From: a bacterium | Lineage (GTDB): Bacteria; Zhuqueibacterota; Zhuqueibacteria; Zhuqueibacterales; Zhuqueibacteraceae | NCBI GenBank assembly: GCA_023150945.1 | Contig: JAKLJX010000011.1 | Location: forward strand, 1 to 64,000 | DNA: 64,000 nucleotides | Reading direction: 5' to 3' | Part shown: positions 9,001 to 16,745 of the stretch, piece after piece | Layout: each line of letters opens with the position of its first letter | Position numbering within the stretch: position 1 is the stretch's first letter | The notes under the pieces: model-generated | The model's input: only the letters and a program-made list of their open reading frames with translations | Databases searched by the model: none | What the model was told of the DNA's origin: nothing | Made by a program: the position numbers and the translations under genes

Positions 9001-9204
9001 CTCGCCGAGCCAGTCCGGCAGTGCGGTCAGGCGATTGCCGCGCAGGTTGAGCTCCTGCAGTCCGGCAAGCTGGCTGATTTCCCGGGGAAGCTCAGTCAGC
9101 TTTCTTTCGGAAAGGTCGAGGATTGTTGCCTGCTCCCGCATTGCCTGACTGAGGGTCTTGGCCAGCCCTTTGCGTCGCGGGATGCCGGCTTTTTTCCTGG
9201 GCAT
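6049..9204 (-). CDS. LRR-Roc-COR (Roco) GTPase-like protein
   Basis: The protein starts with about twelve 23-residue leucine-rich repeats (LxxLxLxxNxLxxLPxxxxx), for example LQELNLRGNRLTALPDWLGE. A Ras-of-complex GTPase domain follows, with P-loop GEGGVGKTTLL near residue 329 and DFGGQE (switch II) near 380, and then a COR-type region. A further C-terminal extension of several hundred residues has a CQVCRKR pair and long helices. The G4 position reads ATHCRTGQ, where the family usually has THxD or NKxD, so the base-recognition Asp seems absent. Roco proteins are dimeric GTPases that couple LRR sensing to signalling. I prefer the second ATG because GAGGT precedes it; the first ATG would add nine residues. 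It is transcribed alone, downstream of archease. Confidence 0.9.
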   Translation of the reverse strand: MPRKKAGIPRRKGLAKTLSQAMREQATILDLSERKLTELPREISQLAGLQELNLRGNRLTALPDWLGELAPLQWLCLDYNQLATVPAVVGRLINLRRLDLNGNLLTSLPGFLDQLVHLKWLALSFNRLDEVPAAIGRLTGLRRLYLSSNRLTLLPESLRLLVDLQTLVLNSNRLLALPEWIAELGNLHTLDLSRNLLSALPETLGSLAHLQRLDLSKNQLAALPESMRQLTALQALVLNNNLLTVLPAWIDQLCNLQNLGLSANQLTAVPRALVRLKKLHRIDLQDNPLNPALASAFAAGLDTLHAYLHSLDEPAKREELYEAKLVLVGEGGVGKTTLLRALTGQEPRVGEPTTHGVKINIQALRLPHPEKAGVNIQLNAWDFGGQEIYRVTHQFFFSKRSVYLLVWEPRMGVQQCQVEDWLKLIRLRVGDEARVIIVATHCRTGQRLARIDQPVFLRDFGSMIAGFHEVDSLVDDPATGEKVGLRELQGLIQNAAKDLEQMGMEFNRDWRESRDELLALPQPYLSYEEFAAVCRRHHLNEPATRALARLMHDLGYTVHYVEDERLQDFVVLQPEWLTKAIGFVLEDRATQESNGILPDQCLREVWWDHPFAGEPRYAPQFYPFFLRLMEKYDVSYRLESGDASLVAQHVPQVRPALPWLPEETASSGRRRIALVCVMEDAPPGLVPWLIVRTNEYAAGRGSMEPLHWQKGMFLRYRPHGEALVELRGRELHLYAEAWWPEFFMNVLRRTLHKLITDNWPGMKGRYYFAVPCPEKSGGRFCEGRFDIAALRQFLEEGDRDIRCQVCRKRQDLVALLYGFAEEDSRTQLRRIETKLAAGFAALQQEMAGLESRLANYVMAIMQAIAAESKEGPRLFTLAPADGNWKHPFAKQYRLQLWCEAKDCQHPVLEQGMGVYEVEATRDWLKRVAPYANFITGVLKTLLPLVAPAVNVYFGADTIKKWGVEDHLELAKEGADKLLRDLELTGHSRLREGMLSEAERSGVLALHAFLRAHDPHQERLGLKRMPTYTGDYLWLCRRHYEDSQSKIPDQIA

Positions 9205-9316
9205 ATCGACCTCACGCGGGGATGAAGGCATTCGCCGCGGGATTGAAATTCTCTTTCGCGAATTCCCCGGCGGGCGGCGATTGGTTCAACGAATCACAAC
9301 GAATCAACGCGCCGCC

Positions 9317-9745
9317 TCACACATCAAAAATCACCTGCGCCTCCCAGCCGGCAACGGTTTCGCGCACGTGCAGGCCGTGATAGGTCACCGCTTTGATTTC
9401 GGTTCTGATTTCGTGGCGTTGCAAATCGATCTTTTCACCGTGGGCCAGGGCGGAGAGAGCGGTGGGAGAAAACCGTTTGATCTCGAATTGTGAAAAGACT
9501 TCCAGGCCGTGGAGGCAGCAGAAATTCAATTCGGACAGCCACGCCACCAGCAGCGCTTCCACATCGCCGGCGGTTGCGTGAATCGCGCGCGTAAAGGCGG
9601 GCCGCACCGTTTCCAATTCGGTAATGGCGTCGAACAGCGCGCGCGCCGCAACAATGAACAGCTCCGGCAGGGTGGCGGCGTAGAGGCGGTAGCCGACGTC
9701 CGCGGTGTGATCAATCGGCTCGAAGCCGGAAGAGGGTGTTGACAT
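9317..9745 (-). CDS. Archease family protein
   Basis: The sequence FEPIDHTADVGYRLYAATLP at the N-terminus and the ending GWEAQVIFDV are the archease signatures, and the 142-residue length is normal. Archease promotes guanylylation and turnover of the RNA ligase RtcB in tRNA splicing and RNA repair; Asp and His residues in the DHTADVG motif bind the metal. The start ATG has AGGAGA upstream. No rtcB gene lies in the window, so the partner would be elsewhere. Confidence 0.9.
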   Translation of the reverse strand: MSTPSSGFEPIDHTADVGYRLYAATLPELFIVAARALFDAITELETVRPAFTRAIHATAGDVEALLVAWLSELNFCCLHGLEVFSQFEIKRFSPTALSALAHGEKIDLQRHEIRTEIKAVTYHGLHVRETVAGWEAQVIFDV

Positions 9746-9936
9746 CACGCCGGTCTCCTGGCGCCTTGGAAGCAAAGGCGTGCAGAAACACAAAAAGCCG
9801 TTCACTGAGCGTCACTTCGGGCTGCATTTATGCGGGTCTCATGACGCTCTTGAAAATCTCCAACTGTTTCGATTTCCGTCAAAAAAATTCCCGCCCAGAG
9901 GCAATGCCGCACAGGCTCGCAAAGATTTCTTGCTGA

Positions 9937-11088
9937 TCAGATGCCGGACAGCTCCACCCGCTCCAATTGCTGCAGAACGTACTTGCGAATCTCGGTGGGC
10001 GGCTGCGGCTTGTACAGCAGTTTGCCGGCGCGCATCATTTGGACGAAGAGCGGTTCCATGTCGCCGTTGATTTCATGCGCCACCGGCTGCACGATGCGCT
10101 CGCCGGTTTTGCGATTGTGCCAAAGATGCTTGCGGCCGGATTTCTTGCCGCGCTTGGCAATGGGCTTGCCGTCGATCTCGACGATGTCCATGGCAAAGTC
10201 CATCACCGGCGCGTTGGAAATCGCGGTGCCGACGCCGTAGGCATCGGCGATGACGTTGTATTGCAGGATCTTCTCCTCATCGATGCCGCCGGAAAGAAAA
10301 ATCTTCACATGATTGTAGCCGCGCAGATCGAGCTCCCAGCGGATCTCGCGCGCCAGGCTGACAAAGTCACCGCGGCGGTTGCTGGGCGTATCCAGCCGGA
10401 TGTAGGCGAGATGCTCGCCGAGCGCCTCGGCGACGCGCAGGGCTTCGAATTTTTCGTCGTTGAAGGTGTCGATGAGAATCGCGCGCGGCACTTCCGGCTC
10501 GATGTGCTGGTCAAACGCCTGCGCCGCGGCCACGGTATCGCCCACCAGCAAAATGAAGGCATGCGGCGTCGTGCCCGAGGGCTTGATGTTGAGCAACTGC
10601 GCCGCCGCCACCGAGGCCACGCCGTCGCAGCCGCCGATGAAGGCATTGCGCTCGATCATGGGCGCGATGGCGGGATGCATGCGCCGCGCGCCGAAGCTGA
10701 TCACCGGCCGGCCGGCCGCGGCTTTCTTGCAGCGCGCCGCGCGCGTGGCCACGCCGGTGGCCTGGCTGAGCAGGCCGAGCAGCGCGGTTTCATAAGGCCC
10801 GAAGTCGAGATAGCGGCCCTCGATGGTGAGCACCGGCTCGTCTTCGAAAAACAGCGACCCTTCCGGCAGCCCGTCAACCGACACCGGCAGCCGCTTGAGA
10901 ATCGTCATCGCCTCCTCCAGGCCGGCGAAGATGCCCCAGTTGTTGGGCCGGGGAAATTTTTTCAGAATGAATTCAACCGCGACGTGCGCATCCTTGCCCA
11001 GCTCGGTGAGCATGTGCCGGGTACGCTCGAAGTAAACGTCGGTAACCTGGCCGGAGAGAATGTCTTCGGCGGAGGCGAGGTGAAACAT
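9937..11088 (-). CDS. pncB: Nicotinate phosphoribosyltransferase
   Basis: This enzyme converts nicotinate and PRPP to nicotinate mononucleotide in NAD salvage. The family hallmarks are TDVYFERTRHML near the N-terminus, SFGARRMHPA in the active-site region, SGTTPHAFIL and IFLSGGIDEE. From the ATG that gives MFHLASAEDILSG the protein has 383 residues, in the range of the shorter bacterial or archaeal class. The frame is open further upstream, but those residues are low-complexity and basic and have no family counterpart. It lies behind an isochorismatase-fold hydrolase and a secreted protease, so a nicotinamide-to-nicotinate-to-NaMN route is possible in this cluster. Confidence 0.88.
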   Translation of the reverse strand: MFHLASAEDILSGQVTDVYFERTRHMLTELGKDAHVAVEFILKKFPRPNNWGIFAGLEEAMTILKRLPVSVDGLPEGSLFFEDEPVLTIEGRYLDFGPYETALLGLLSQATGVATRAARCKKAAAGRPVISFGARRMHPAIAPMIERNAFIGGCDGVASVAAAQLLNIKPSGTTPHAFILLVGDTVAAAQAFDQHIEPEVPRAILIDTFNDEKFEALRVAEALGEHLAYIRLDTPSNRRGDFVSLAREIRWELDLRGYNHVKIFLSGGIDEEKILQYNVIADAYGVGTAISNAPVMDFAMDIVEIDGKPIAKRGKKSGRKHLWHNRKTGERIVQPVAHEINGDMEPLFVQMMRAGKLLYKPQPPTEIRKYVLQQLERVELSGI

Positions 11089-11277
11089 GGCCGCATCCCA
11101 TTTGATGAAATGAGCACCTGCCGGATCAACGGCGGGAATGTGAGCGACTTGAATTATCCTTTCTTGCCGTGCCGGGCAGATCCTTCGCCGGCGACACTTT
11201 TCGCCTGCGCGTGGCCGGCCGAATCGCGCAAGCGCGGCGAAATATAGAGAAAATCCCACTGGCAAACAACAGCCGAT

Positions 11278-12582
11278 TCAGGGGCATTGCACCCGCATTT
11301 TCAGCGTGTCGCCGCGCTGTTGGAGAATCTCCACCGCGAGGCCGGGCACTGGCTTGTGCAGCCGGGTCAGACGGCTGAGCGGCAGGGGTTGGCGCGCGGC
11401 CAACACCTCGCGGCTGGAATCGGCGCGGGCAGAGGGCACGCGAAAAATGTCCCGCACGGCATTGTCTTCGCCGCTGCGGCCGTCGGCTTCGAGCAGATCG
11501 CTGTAGCCGCCGCTGATGCGCCAAATCAACAGGCCACCGGCCTCACCCGCGGCGCGGCCGGGCAGGCCGCGATCGTAGCCGCGATGATAACGGCGATGCT
11601 CGAACAACAGCGCGAAGCCCTGCTGCGGAACCTTCCACAAGAAGTAATTGCGGCGATCATCGCCATACTTGAGCGTGACGCTGCGATTGCAGGGCATCTC
11701 ATGCAACGCCAGCCAGCCGAGCTGGGCGCGAAACCACGGGCTGATGGGCGCGGGGCAATTGCCGAAGCCGCCGTCCACGCTGTTCTTGTGGCCGTTGCCC
11801 ATCATGTCCCACAAGGAAACGTCGTGGTGCATTTCGCCGAGCATGTGATTCATTTCATGGCAAAACGGCCCCATGTGCGAGAGGCGGGCGTGGCGCGCTT
11901 CGTCGTAATCGTTGGCGCCGCCGGTGAAGGTCCAGCGCTCGGAGGAAAAGAAGAACTCCGGCAGCGGCCGGGAATCACACACGCCGAAGAGCTTGGCGCC
12001 CTTGCCGCGGCGGTTGCCGGCGTAGATGAGGGCGAGGCGGCGCTGCGGCGTGATGCGCACATCCAGGCCGTGGGCGGCGGCGGCGGCTTTGGCATGCGCG
12101 TAGAGCTTGTCCCAATTGGCCGCGCCGAAGTAGGCGGTTTTGGGCGCGCCCAACGGAATCCAGCGCGGCAGGCCGGCGGCCGTGGAGTCGTTGAGAATCT
12201 GCACGACCGGCACGTATTTGCCGCGCGACATTTCGGCAAAGTAATCGACGAAGCTGCCGAACACCGGCTCGCCCTCGGGCGAACGCATGCCGGTGCGTTC
12301 GGTGAAGTAGAGGCCGCGCGCAGCCATCATGTTGTAGAAATCGCGCCAGCGGTGCACGCGGCTGTACGGAATGCGAATCCCGGCGGAATCATACCCCGCG
12401 TGCGTGACGTCGTCGAATTCCACCAGCAGCAGGGCCAGCGTGTCGGGCGCGACCGGCAGCTTGGGCAGCACGGTGAAGCTGCGCAAGTCCACCACTTTCT
12501 GCGCCTGGGCAGCGCCCGCGATCGACGACAAAAAGAGGCAAAGCAGCAGACCGCGGCGGGGGATCAGAAAAATGGCCTTCAC
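11278..12582 (-). CDS. Secreted zinc metalloprotease with HExxHxxGxxH motif
   Basis: A signal peptide ([16 protein letters not shown], cleavage near residue 27) is followed by a domain that resembles M6 or immune-inhibitor-A-like peptidases in its early part ([17 protein letters not shown]). The zinc motif [11 protein letters not shown] spans residues 242-252 and has all three His ligands and the Glu. LWDMMGNG about eight residues later could be the Met-turn. Several Cys residues (near 202, 241 and 276) suggest a disulfide-bonded exported protein. Its ATG overlaps the stop of the upstream hydrolase gene (ATGA), so the two are translationally coupled. The substrate is unknown. Confidence 0.8.
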   Translation of the reverse strand: MKAIFLIPRRGLLLCLFLSSIAGAAQAQKVVDLRSFTVLPKLPVAPDTLALLLVEFDDVTHAGYDSAGIRIPYSRVHRWRDFYNMMAARGLYFTERTGMRSPEGEPVFGSFVDYFAEMSRGKYVPVVQILNDSTAAGLPRWIPLGAPKTAYFGAANWDKLYAHAKAAAAAHGLDVRITPQRRLALIYAGNRRGKGAKLFGVCDSRPLPEFFFSSERWTFTGGANDYDEARHARLSHMGPFCHEMNHMLGEMHHDVSLWDMMGNGHKNSVDGGFGNCPAPISPWFRAQLGWLALHEMPCNRSVTLKYGDDRRNYFLWKVPQQGFALLFEHRRYHRGYDRGLPGRAAGEAGGLLIWRISGGYSDLLEADGRSGEDNAVRDIFRVPSARADSSREVLAARQPLPLSRLTRLHKPVPGLAVEILQQRGDTLKMRVQCP

Positions 12583-13613
12583 TGGGCAATCCCCGGCCAG
12601 GTCGCAATCGGATCAGTGGAGCGTACGACGTGCATGCCGGCTTGCGCGAACCTGCGGAAGGCGGCGTCCGCCTCTTCGGTGTAATCGATCGCGCCCGGCA
12701 CCACCACCGGCGAGGTGCAATCTTCCAGCAAGTAGACTTTTCGCGCCAGCGTGGGATCGGTGACCACCATTTCATTGAGCAAATCCGCGATGGTCCACGC
12801 CACGCAATGGCTCTTGGCTTGGCCGGCGATGATGACCAGATCGAACTCCAGCAGCTTGTTGATCAGCCGCGTGTTTTTATGGGCAATGGTTTTGCCGCCG
12901 GGGCCGCTCAGCACCTCGGGCCGCAACACGGAGTAATTTTCGGTGAGGGGATTGTTGCCCTTCACTTGAAAATCCGGCTGGCTGCGGCGCACTATGCTGT
13001 GAAAGAAGATGGCCTCCTCGACCGCGGAAACCAGGGCATGGCCGATGCCGCCCAGCATCGCGTGGTAAGGCCAGATGGTCAGCGCGTATTTGTCGCCGCG
13101 CTGCAGCGCGGCGACATAATGCTGCAGATACCGCTGCCCCTCCAGCACGTCGAGATGGAGATTGTCCGCCACCGCGGGATTGAATCGCCACTTGCCTTGC
13201 GCGACGTCTTCGGCGGCAATCAAGGTGTAAGGCGCGGGATGCTCACCGCGCTCATTCACCAAAAAAATCGCATGAAAGATCTGCATGGCCTGGTGCGTAT
13301 CCATGGTGGGGCAGATTTGCGTGAGGCGATGCAAGTTGCGATAGATGAATTCGCACAGGCGGCGGTTGTCTTCCACTGCGCCCCGGCCCGACCGGCCGCC
13401 GACATACAACTCAAAGCCGGGGATGCAGAAGGTGTTCTGCACGTCCACCGGCAACAAGCAGATGCGAAAACGGTCATGCGACGCCGGCAGGAGGTTGTGC
13501 TGCCGCGCCCAAGCTTCGGCGCTCAGGGCGCGGTCTTGATAGGGCACACGCCAAACTTCACCGACGGTTTCCGGATTGAAATGCGGCGGAATGGCAAGTT
13601 CTGTTTGAGTCAT
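12579..13613 (-). CDS. Isochorismatase/nicotinamidase-fold cysteine hydrolase
   Basis: The alpha/beta hydrolase fold of this family is shown by [20 protein letters not shown] (catalytic Asp near residue 55) and [20 protein letters not shown] (nucleophilic Cys near 267). At about 344 residues it is much longer than a typical 180-220 residue nicotinamidase; the extra length lies between the Asp and Cys segments. The start ATG follows CAGGAGA at good spacing. The gene overlaps the protease gene by four bases and pncB follows. A nicotinamidase role would fit the pncB neighbour, but the unusual length leaves other amidohydrolase activities open. Confidence 0.8.
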   Translation of the reverse strand: MTQTELAIPPHFNPETVGEVWRVPYQDRALSAEAWARQHNLLPASHDRFRICLLPVDVQNTFCIPGFELYVGGRSGRGAVEDNRRLCEFIYRNLHRLTQICPTMDTHQAMQIFHAIFLVNERGEHPAPYTLIAAEDVAQGKWRFNPAVADNLHLDVLEGQRYLQHYVAALQRGDKYALTIWPYHAMLGGIGHALVSAVEEAIFFHSIVRRSQPDFQVKGNNPLTENYSVLRPEVLSGPGGKTIAHKNTRLINKLLEFDLVIIAGQAKSHCVAWTIADLLNEMVVTDPTLARKVYLLEDCTSPVVVPGAIDYTEEADAAFRRFAQAGMHVVRSTDPIATWPGIAQ

Positions 13614-13895
13614 GGATGCAATATTCTCCTGCAAGGTTTTTGGCATTGCGGCAACAACGGCTCCATAGTACAATTTCATTCACTAAAATGAAAGGGCGTT
13701 GATGCAAGTCTCTCCGCGGGCGCAGGCTGCGCGCGGACGCCGGTGGTTTCGAACGGCCGCCGGTGGCGCGGGCGCGCAGCCGCCATTCCGAGGCCCGGCA
13801 CTTGCTTTCCTCGTTTCCGCTTGTTAGCTTGTCGCCACCCAAAAGACACTTCTGCCCCGCTGCTATCTGCCAGATCAGTTCGGCGTTTTTTCCAA
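13614..13895. other. Divergent spacer upstream of hydrolase and symporter
   Basis: No gene is supported here. The stretch separates the minus-strand hydrolase operon from the plus-strand symporter and should hold both promoters. No clear -35/-10 pair could be identified by eye. Confidence 0.4.
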
Positions 13896-13971
13896 GCTCC
13901 GCCCGGGCTGCCAGGAGGGGTGAAATGCCTGAAGGTCCCTGGCAACCCAATCCACCGGTGCCGGCCGGAGC
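13896..13971 (+). promoter_or_regulatory. Possible structured RNA leader of the symporter gene
   Basis: A closing helix GCTCCG (13896-13901) against CGGAGC (13966-13971) encloses an 11-bp stem-loop, GGGCTGCCAGG (13905-13915) against CCTGGCAACCC (13938-13948), with one mismatch. Its loop is GGGGTGAAATGCCTGAAGG-like. Between the two helices is the self-complementary CACCGGTG (13953-13960). This nested arrangement lies about 100 bases before the symporter start codon and looks like a riboswitch or other structured leader. The phrases CTGGCAACC and GGTGCC recall SAM-clan aptamers, but I cannot match it to a known class. Confidence 0.4.
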
Positions 13972-14067
13972 GGTGTGATCTCATCGCTTGGGCGGCGCCG
14001 CATTCATGACACCGCAGTTCTGCTCATCAAAACCGGAAGTGAATCTGAACAAGGAGGAGGAGAGAAG

Positions 14068-15702
14068 ATGGGATCTGTGCACGTTGTCGATGTGCTCATC
14101 ATTGTCGGCTACTTTGCCCTTATGCTGGCGATCGGGTACTGGGCATTCCGCAAAGGCAAGGAGGAAAGCGCGGACTACTTTCTCGCCGGCCGAGACGTCG
14201 GCTGGCTGGTAGTCGGCGCCAGCTTGTTCGCTTCCAACATCGGCAGCGAGCATCTGGTGGGATTGGCGGGCTCCGGCGCTGCCGGCGGCTTGGCGGTCGG
14301 CCACTTTGAGTGGCTGGCCTGCCTCATTTTGCTGCTGTTGGGCTGGCTGTTCGTGCCCTTCTACTTGCGCAGCGGCGTGTACACCATGCCCGAGTTTCTC
14401 GAACAGCGCTACAACGCTGCAGCGCGCTGGTATCTGGCCTCGGTGTCGATCGTCGGCTACGTGCTCACCAAGATCAGCGTCACTCTGTATGCCGGTGCCG
14501 TGGTGATTCGCGAATTGACCGGCATGGACATGCTGGCCAGCGCCCTCGCCCTGGTGATCATCACCGGCATCTATACCATCGCCGGCGGCCTGCGCGCCGT
14601 GGTGTACACCGAGGTGATTCAAACCTTCGTGCTGATTCTCGGTTCGGTCACGCTCACGTTCTTGGGGATCGCCGAAATCGGCGGCTGGCAAAGCCTGACT
14701 GCCAAGCTGCCCGCAGATTTCTTCTCGATGTGGAAACCGGTGAGCCACCCGGATTTTCCCTGGACCGGCATCATTTTCGGCGCGCCCATTCTGGGCTTGT
14801 GGTATTGGTGCACGGATCAATACATCGTGCAACGAGTGCTCGCGGCGCGCAACCTCGAAGAGGCGCGGCGGGGCACGATCTTCGCCGGCTTCCTGAAGAT
14901 CCTGCCGGTGTTCATCTTCGTGCTGCCCGGCATGATTGCGGTGGCGCTTTTCAGTGACATCACCTCGGCGACTGCCGACCGCGCCTTTCCCACGCTGGTC
15001 ACGCGCATCCTGCCCATCGGATTGAAGGGCCTGGTCATCGCCGGCTTGCTGGCCGCGCTGATGAGCTCGCTCAGCTCGGTGTTCAACTCGTGCTCGACGC
15101 TCATCACCTGGGATCTCTACAAGAAACTGCATCCCAGCGCCACCGAGCGCCGGCTGGTCATGGTCGGCCGCCTCGCCACCGGCGTGCTGGTGGTGCTCGG
15201 GCTGCTGTGGGTGCCGTTCATGAAATACATCTCCTCCCAGTTGTACATTTATCTGCAAAGCGTGCAGGCTTACATCGCGCCGCCGATTGCCGCCTGCTTT
15301 CTTTTCGGCCTGTTCATCACGCGGCTGAACGGCATCGGCGCAATGACTTCGCTGGTGAGCGGCTTCGTGCTCGGTGCGTTGCGGCTGGTTCTGGAGCTGG
15401 TCAACGGCACCGACAAGACTGGGCTGGCGGACGGCACGCTCTGGGCGTGGATCGCGGAGATCAATTTTCTGCATTTCGCCGTGCTGCTGTTCGTGATCTG
15501 CACCGTCATCCTCATCGGCGTCAGCCTTGCAACCAAGCCACCGGCGGCCGGGCAGATTGCCGGTTTGACTTTTGCCACCGCGCCGGCATCGGACCGCACC
15601 GCGGCCGCGGGCGCCGGCATGAAAAAGCAGCATCAGATCAACCTCATCCTGTCGCTGGTTCTGGCTGCTGTCATTGGCGTGTTGTGGATCATCTTCGCCT
15701 AG
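14068..15702 (+). CDS. Sodium:solute symporter (SSS family, SGLT-like)
   Basis: This 544-residue protein has about 13-14 membrane helices and transports a small solute with Na+. Family motifs include SADYFLAGRDVGWLVVGASL near the N-terminus, GLRAVVYTEVIQTFVLILGS in the middle and WYWCTDQYIVQRVLAARNLE, typical of the SGLT (sugar) branch. The start ATG has a strong GGAGGAGGAG site. The upstream GTG/TTG-rich extension lacks family similarity. Proline dehydrogenase lies convergently downstream, which could hint at proline, but the motifs point more to sugars or related polyols. A palindromic leader precedes it. Confidence 0.9.
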   Translation: MGSVHVVDVLIIVGYFALMLAIGYWAFRKGKEESADYFLAGRDVGWLVVGASLFASNIGSEHLVGLAGSGAAGGLAVGHFEWLACLILLLLGWLFVPFYLRSGVYTMPEFLEQRYNAAARWYLASVSIVGYVLTKISVTLYAGAVVIRELTGMDMLASALALVIITGIYTIAGGLRAVVYTEVIQTFVLILGSVTLTFLGIAEIGGWQSLTAKLPADFFSMWKPVSHPDFPWTGIIFGAPILGLWYWCTDQYIVQRVLAARNLEEARRGTIFAGFLKILPVFIFVLPGMIAVALFSDITSATADRAFPTLVTRILPIGLKGLVIAGLLAALMSSLSSVFNSCSTLITWDLYKKLHPSATERRLVMVGRLATGVLVVLGLLWVPFMKYISSQLYIYLQSVQAYIAPPIAACFLFGLFITRLNGIGAMTSLVSGFVLGALRLVLELVNGTDKTGLADGTLWAWIAEINFLHFAVLLFVICTVILIGVSLATKPPAAGQIAGLTFATAPASDRTAAAGAGMKKQHQINLILSLVLAAVIGVLWIIFA

Positions 15703-15729
15703 CCCGAGCGCAGCCTGCCTTGCGCCGAA

Positions 15730-15772
15730 CCTGACACTTCCGCAGAGGTTCTGCTTGTGCGGGAGTGTCAGG
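15730..15772. terminator. Bidirectional hairpin between convergent genes
   Basis: CCTGACACTTCCGCA (15730-15744) pairs with TGCGGGAGTGTCAGG (15758-15772) with one mismatch, leaving a 13-base loop. It sits just after the symporter and includes the stop codon of proline dehydrogenase on the other strand. There is no strong T run on either side, so it may be a factor-assisted terminator. Confidence 0.6.
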
Positions 15773-16679
15773 TGGATTTCAATCCGAGAAAGTTCTGCAC
15801 GACATAGCCGGCGATTTGGGGATTTTCCTGCAGCCGGCGCACGGAATAGGCGTACCATTGCCGGCCGAAGGGCACGTAGATGCGCAGCCGATGGCCCGCA
15901 TTCACGATGACGTCGCGCAGTTCCTCATCGACGCCCAGCAGCATTTGGAATTCGTAGGCGGTGGGTGGCAGTTTGAGTTCATCCACCAGGCGCATGCCGT
16001 CCCACACCAGCCGTTCGTCATGCGTGGCAATGCCGACGTAGGCACCGTTGCGCAACATCTCGTGCAAAAGGTAGGTGAAGTTCTTGTTGATCAACTCGCG
16101 GTTTTTGTAGGCAATGTTGCGCGGCTCGACGTAGATGCCTTTGCACAAGCGCAGGTTGGTGGGCTTGCCCTCCGCGACCAACTGGCGCACGTCCTGCAGC
16201 GAGCGCCGCAGATAAGCCTGGATCACGGTGCCGACGTTGCTGAACTCCCGGCGCAGCAGGTCATACACGCGCAGCGTGTCGGTGGTGCAGGAGGAATCCT
16301 CCATGTCGAGGCGGACGGAATTACCCAGGTCCTTCGCCCGCTGCACCACGCGCCGGACGTTTTCCACGCAGAAATCAAAATCCAGCTTCAGGCCGAACGC
16401 CGTCAACTTGATGGAGATGTTGCTGTCGAGCTTTTCGCGAGCGATGGTTTCCAGGGCTTGCAGATAATTATCGGCGTTGGCAATTGCCTCCGGGCGCAAC
16501 GAAATGTGCTCGCCGAGAATGTCGAGGGTCGCCATCATGCCGCGCCGGTTGAGCTCGCGCACCGTGCGCACGGCATCTTCAATCTTGTCGCCGGCAATGT
16601 AACGGCTCGAGACGCGGCGCACCAGGGGCTTGGGCACCAACGGCAGCGCCATCACTACCAGCCGGTTGAACACATCCAC
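15768..16679 (-). CDS. Proline dehydrogenase (PRODH domain, monofunctional)
   Basis: This FAD enzyme oxidises proline to pyrroline-5-carboxylate. Family motifs are SIKLTAFGL, VRLDMEDSSCTTDTLRVYD, NLRLCKGIYVEP, GIATHDERLV and FQMLLGVDEELR, with the final RRLQENPQ segment. About 303 residues matches the short monofunctional type; no P5C dehydrogenase domain is attached and none lies nearby. I choose the GTG at 16679 as start because GGGAGGAGGAAAAC immediately precedes it. The ATG nine codons upstream would place that ribosome binding site inside the gene. It is the last gene before a convergent symporter, and a 2-hydroxyacid dehydrogenase lies upstream in the same direction. Confidence 0.9.
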   Translation of the reverse strand: MDVFNRLVVMALPLVPKPLVRRVSSRYIAGDKIEDAVRTVRELNRRGMMATLDILGEHISLRPEAIANADNYLQALETIAREKLDSNISIKLTAFGLKLDFDFCVENVRRVVQRAKDLGNSVRLDMEDSSCTTDTLRVYDLLRREFSNVGTVIQAYLRRSLQDVRQLVAEGKPTNLRLCKGIYVEPRNIAYKNRELINKNFTYLLHEMLRNGAYVGIATHDERLVWDGMRLVDELKLPPTAYEFQMLLGVDEELRDVIVNAGHRLRIYVPFGRQWYAYSVRRLQENPQIAGYVVQNFLGLKST

Positions 16680-16745
16680 GTTTTCCTCCTCCCGTCCGTC
16701 AAACACGATGATTGCGGCCGGCGGGCCGCCACCACAAGAATCCCA

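Noticed and set aside
9967-11247. A 426-codon plus-strand frame opposite pncB
   Set aside because: PncB on the minus strand has full family motifs; the plus frame has skewed composition and no ribosome binding site.
13981-15858. A 625-codon open frame on the minus strand
   Set aside because: It is antisense to the Na+/solute symporter and is rich in His, Gln, Asp and Arg, typical of a mirror frame.
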